From Paramacrobiotus metropolitanus (Eukaryota; Tardigrada; Eutardigrada; Parachela; Macrobiotidae), in NCBI RefSeq assembly GCF_019649055.1, contig NW_026570232.1, positions 682,001 to 746,000 on the forward strand: a stretch of 64,000 nt of DNA. The letters run 5' to 3'. A program made the position numbers and the translations under genes. This document shows, piece after piece, positions 61,965 through 64,000 of the stretch (position 1 is the first letter of the stretch; every line of letters starts with the position of its first letter). The notes under the pieces are model-generated. The model made no database searches and was not told the DNA's origin. It saw nothing but the letters and a program-made list of their open reading frames with translations.

Positions 61965-62617
61965 TTTGCTACGCGCACGAGAAAACCTACAACCTAATGA
62001 ACAAGGTCTCACATCTAAATTTAAAAATTGGATCAGTCGTAAACGAACGAATCTTGGAAACCTCTTACCGCTTACGTTAAGCTTCTACAATATACTAGCG
62101 GTTTAGTGGAACAGCTTCCTAAGTTTTAGAAGTAAAAATGACTCAAAATCTGAAAATCTTCAAAAATTTCTGTCTGCTGGTACCAGACGAAATACCATTC
62201 ATAGGCGCAAGGGCTAACAGCCCTGGTACGGCGGCGTCTTAGAGCAAGTCTTGTTGGTGCGATATGGGCAACGCAATCATTTGCCTTCACACGGCCGGAT
62301 TTATCACATCTGTGTCTTGCCGTGTGGTTATAAATTTTGTTTATCCCGTTTCTAATACAGTGGACGACTTTCCTTCCATTTTGCGTTCCACGCAACCTTG
62401 TGAAACCCGTGTGACAGATTGAGGTATCTTGACGTTAGTTTGCCAGTCGTTTTATGTTAAGTTAAAGTGTGTTACTAAAGCTCGAAGCTGGGCGCATCGT
62501 AAATGAAAGTGTTGAAAAAGCCTACCGTGTTGTGTCATCTGTGATAAGGAGAACCTCCTTGTGAAACGGAAAGTGGTTACATATTTCATATTTGGATCCC
62601 ATAATATAGCAAGGACA
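61965..62617. other. Divergent promoter region of DDX10 and NDUFS7
   Basis: 653 bp between the two start codons, which point away from each other. Holds both 5' UTRs and probably a shared promoter. No TATA box stands out. Open frames on the minus strand are short and unrelated to either gene. Confidence 0.6.
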
Positions 62618-64000
62618 ATGCTGGCATCAAACGTCAAGAACATTTACCTTCTTCAAAAATTCTTTCCGGTATGTAAGTCGCACATGACTGCACGGCGCAC
62701 ATCGCTTCTTGCGCTGAGACTTCGGATTATCAAGCAGCCAAATTTTGCAAAACCTGCGAAATCGTTGTTTTCTCAGCTTTCCTGTGTTCTCTACCTTATT
62801 TCTTCGTTTTGTTGAATCGGGACTCTTTTTGATAACCTTCTGTTCTTTTAGCGGACTTCAGTCCAAATTCAGACTGCTTCGAGCGCATCTGCTCAGAAGC
62901 AGTTTCCCCATCCCTCACAGTCAGCCGTAGTGTACAAAACGCCAGCTGAACAGGCTGCCAAAGCAGCGCAGGATATACAAGAATGTGCGCCTGGCACTAC
63001 TCCTGGACCCGATGTGGTTCCCATTAAAAAACGACCCTACTCTCCATTTAAACCAACCAGCAATGCGGAGTATGCTCTTGCCAGAGTGGACGACCTTCTC
63101 AATTTTGCGCGCAAGGTGAGTGGGAAGCTATCATAATGTCTAATGAATAAGAATAATATAATGCAAGTAGAGTCTTAGTAGACTGTAGAATGCTGGATTT
63201 TGGGTCATAGGTATTTGCGTGATACACCTTTCTCATTCTCGTTAGTTATTTGTTATTATTCAGTTATTCTACTACTTAATATTGTATATGCATTTATGTA
63301 TTAAATCAGCTTTTGGCACTTTTTTTTAACCGTCTGAGCGTATTAGAATGTGCTGAAAAGCTAAAGATCATCAAGTTGTTTAATAAGATCAATCATTACT
63401 ACGAGTACCGAAATTTTCCCTCTCGTCTTCTGATGTGTAGCATGTGTATAAATTCAGTATGCAGATATTCTACAAATCATTCGATTTAAGTATCTGTATG
63501 ATATCCGAGTTTGTTCCACCGCTGTCTTTTTGGTTTATGCAGAATGCAGATTATGTCGGTATGCGCAATGTGTGTGATAATTGTTTTAATGTAGTTGTAA
63601 TTTAAATTTCGTTTTTTATCTCCAGCTATAAAAATGTGTGTATGTTTTATGACTGCAGAAGACTGAATTTACAGAACTGGCTTTTCCTTTTGTAAACTGT
63701 AAGCAATAGGCCTGGTCTCCTCGATTCAGGCTGCTGAGAAACGCTGCCTAATATCTTCCGAAAAAGAGCGTCGTGTGTCAGTGACTACTGACTCGGCGTT
63801 CGGTTTTGGGAAATCCAAAATAAAAATACTGCTTGCTGATGATTTCTTATGCTCTGCAGGGCTCTTTGTGGCCGATGACGTTCGGCTTAGCATGCTGCGC
63901 TGTGGAAATGATGCACATGGCTGCTCCTCGTTACGACATGGATCGTTTCGGTGTGGTCTTCCGAGCCAGTCCCCGTCAGGCGGACTGCATCATCGTGGCC
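62618..64000 (+). CDS. NDUFS7: NADH dehydrogenase (ubiquinone) Fe-S protein 7 (PSST), 5' part
   Basis: Three exons seen, cut by the window end: 62618-62668, 62852-63115, 63860-64000, all in frame. The first 17 residues ([17 protein letters not shown]) and the following Ser/Ala/Gln-rich stretch look like a mitochondrial presequence. Exon 2 ends with [16 protein letters not shown], the start of the conserved region. Exon 3 encodes [20 protein letters not shown] and [20 protein letters not shown], the PSST signature. The adjacent cysteines at about 117-118 are the first two ligands of iron-sulfur cluster N2, which passes electrons to ubiquinone in complex I. The remaining ligands and the carboxyl end lie beyond the window. 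It is divergent from DDX10. Confidence 0.96.
63116..63859 (+). other. Second intron of NDUFS7
   Basis: A 744-bp intron, donor AAG|GTGAGT, acceptor CTGCAG|GGCTC. AT-rich with no gene or repeat recognised. Confidence 0.85.

Noticed and set aside
1-64000. Apparent excess of the motif TACTCGTA / TACGAGTA (about a dozen hits by eye)
   Set aside because: The count is only modestly above what base composition would give, was made by eye, and I have no function to attach. A genome-wide k-mer test would be needed.
1-64000. CRISPR arrays, tRNA and rRNA genes, bacterial operons
   Set aside because: No repeat-spacer pattern, no clear tRNA cloverleaf motifs, no rRNA sequence and no prokaryotic gene layout were seen. 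All confident genes have eukaryotic introns or eukaryotic families.

Overview
The window is a piece of an intron-rich animal nuclear genome. The genes are orthologues of general eukaryotic and metazoan proteins. Most are split by short GT-AG introns, and the intergenic DNA is AT-rich. The gene set (a transgelin/MP20-type muscle protein, heparan sulfate 2-O-sulfotransferase, a class C receptor exon, SLC2 transporters), the density of about 10 genes in 64 kb and the small introns fit a compact invertebrate genome. A tardigrade or another small ecdysozoan is my guess from style only; nothing in the sequence proves the phylum.

Layout. 1-19.6 kb is gene-poor. It holds a 1.2 kb tandem duplication (3072-5465), one isolated exon of a class C GPCR ligand-binding domain on the minus strand (about 11.05-11.3 kb), a 1,105-bp Tc1/mariner-type DNA transposon with 26-bp terminal inverted repeats (15540-16644), a 113-bp MITE-like element and a cluster of short coding-like stretches of unknown origin (16.85-17.95 kb). 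From 19.6 kb genes are dense: UBE2A/B-RAD6 E2 (+, 19605-21268), PTPA, the PP2A activator (+, 22238-24508), a transgelin/calponin-like protein (-, 24808-30119, first intron 3.65 kb), two tandem SLC2/GLUT-type transporters (+, 33026-34536 and 37040-38550), HS2ST (-, 40098-42491), an unrecognised 225-aa protein (+, 43764-44441), exosome subunit RRP45/EXOSC9 (-, 44885-47327), a SUCO/SLP1-type SUN-domain membrane protein (+, 48878-52499), mitochondrial branched-chain aminotransferase (-, 53386-56856), DDX10/Dbp4 helicase (-, 59115-61964) and the 5' part of complex I subunit NDUFS7 (+, 62618 to the window end).

Exon structures were built by hand from reading frame, splice-site consensus and remembered family alignments. 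For UBE2A, PTPA, transgelin, HS2ST, EXOSC9, BCAT and DDX10, and for NDUFS7 as far as the window runs, the exon lengths sum to an intact frame. In three genes (both GLUT copies and the SUN gene) the frame breaks exactly once, each time as one missing base in or beside a short homopolymer, while the protein continues with family-conserved sequence on both sides. This pattern looks more like consensus errors in the assembly than like three pseudogenes. Genes work in separate pathways (ubiquitination, phosphatase activation, contractility, transport, matrix sulfation, RNA decay, ER/nuclear-envelope function, amino-acid catabolism, ribosome biogenesis, respiration). I see no operon and no cluster with a shared job beyond the tandem transporter pair.
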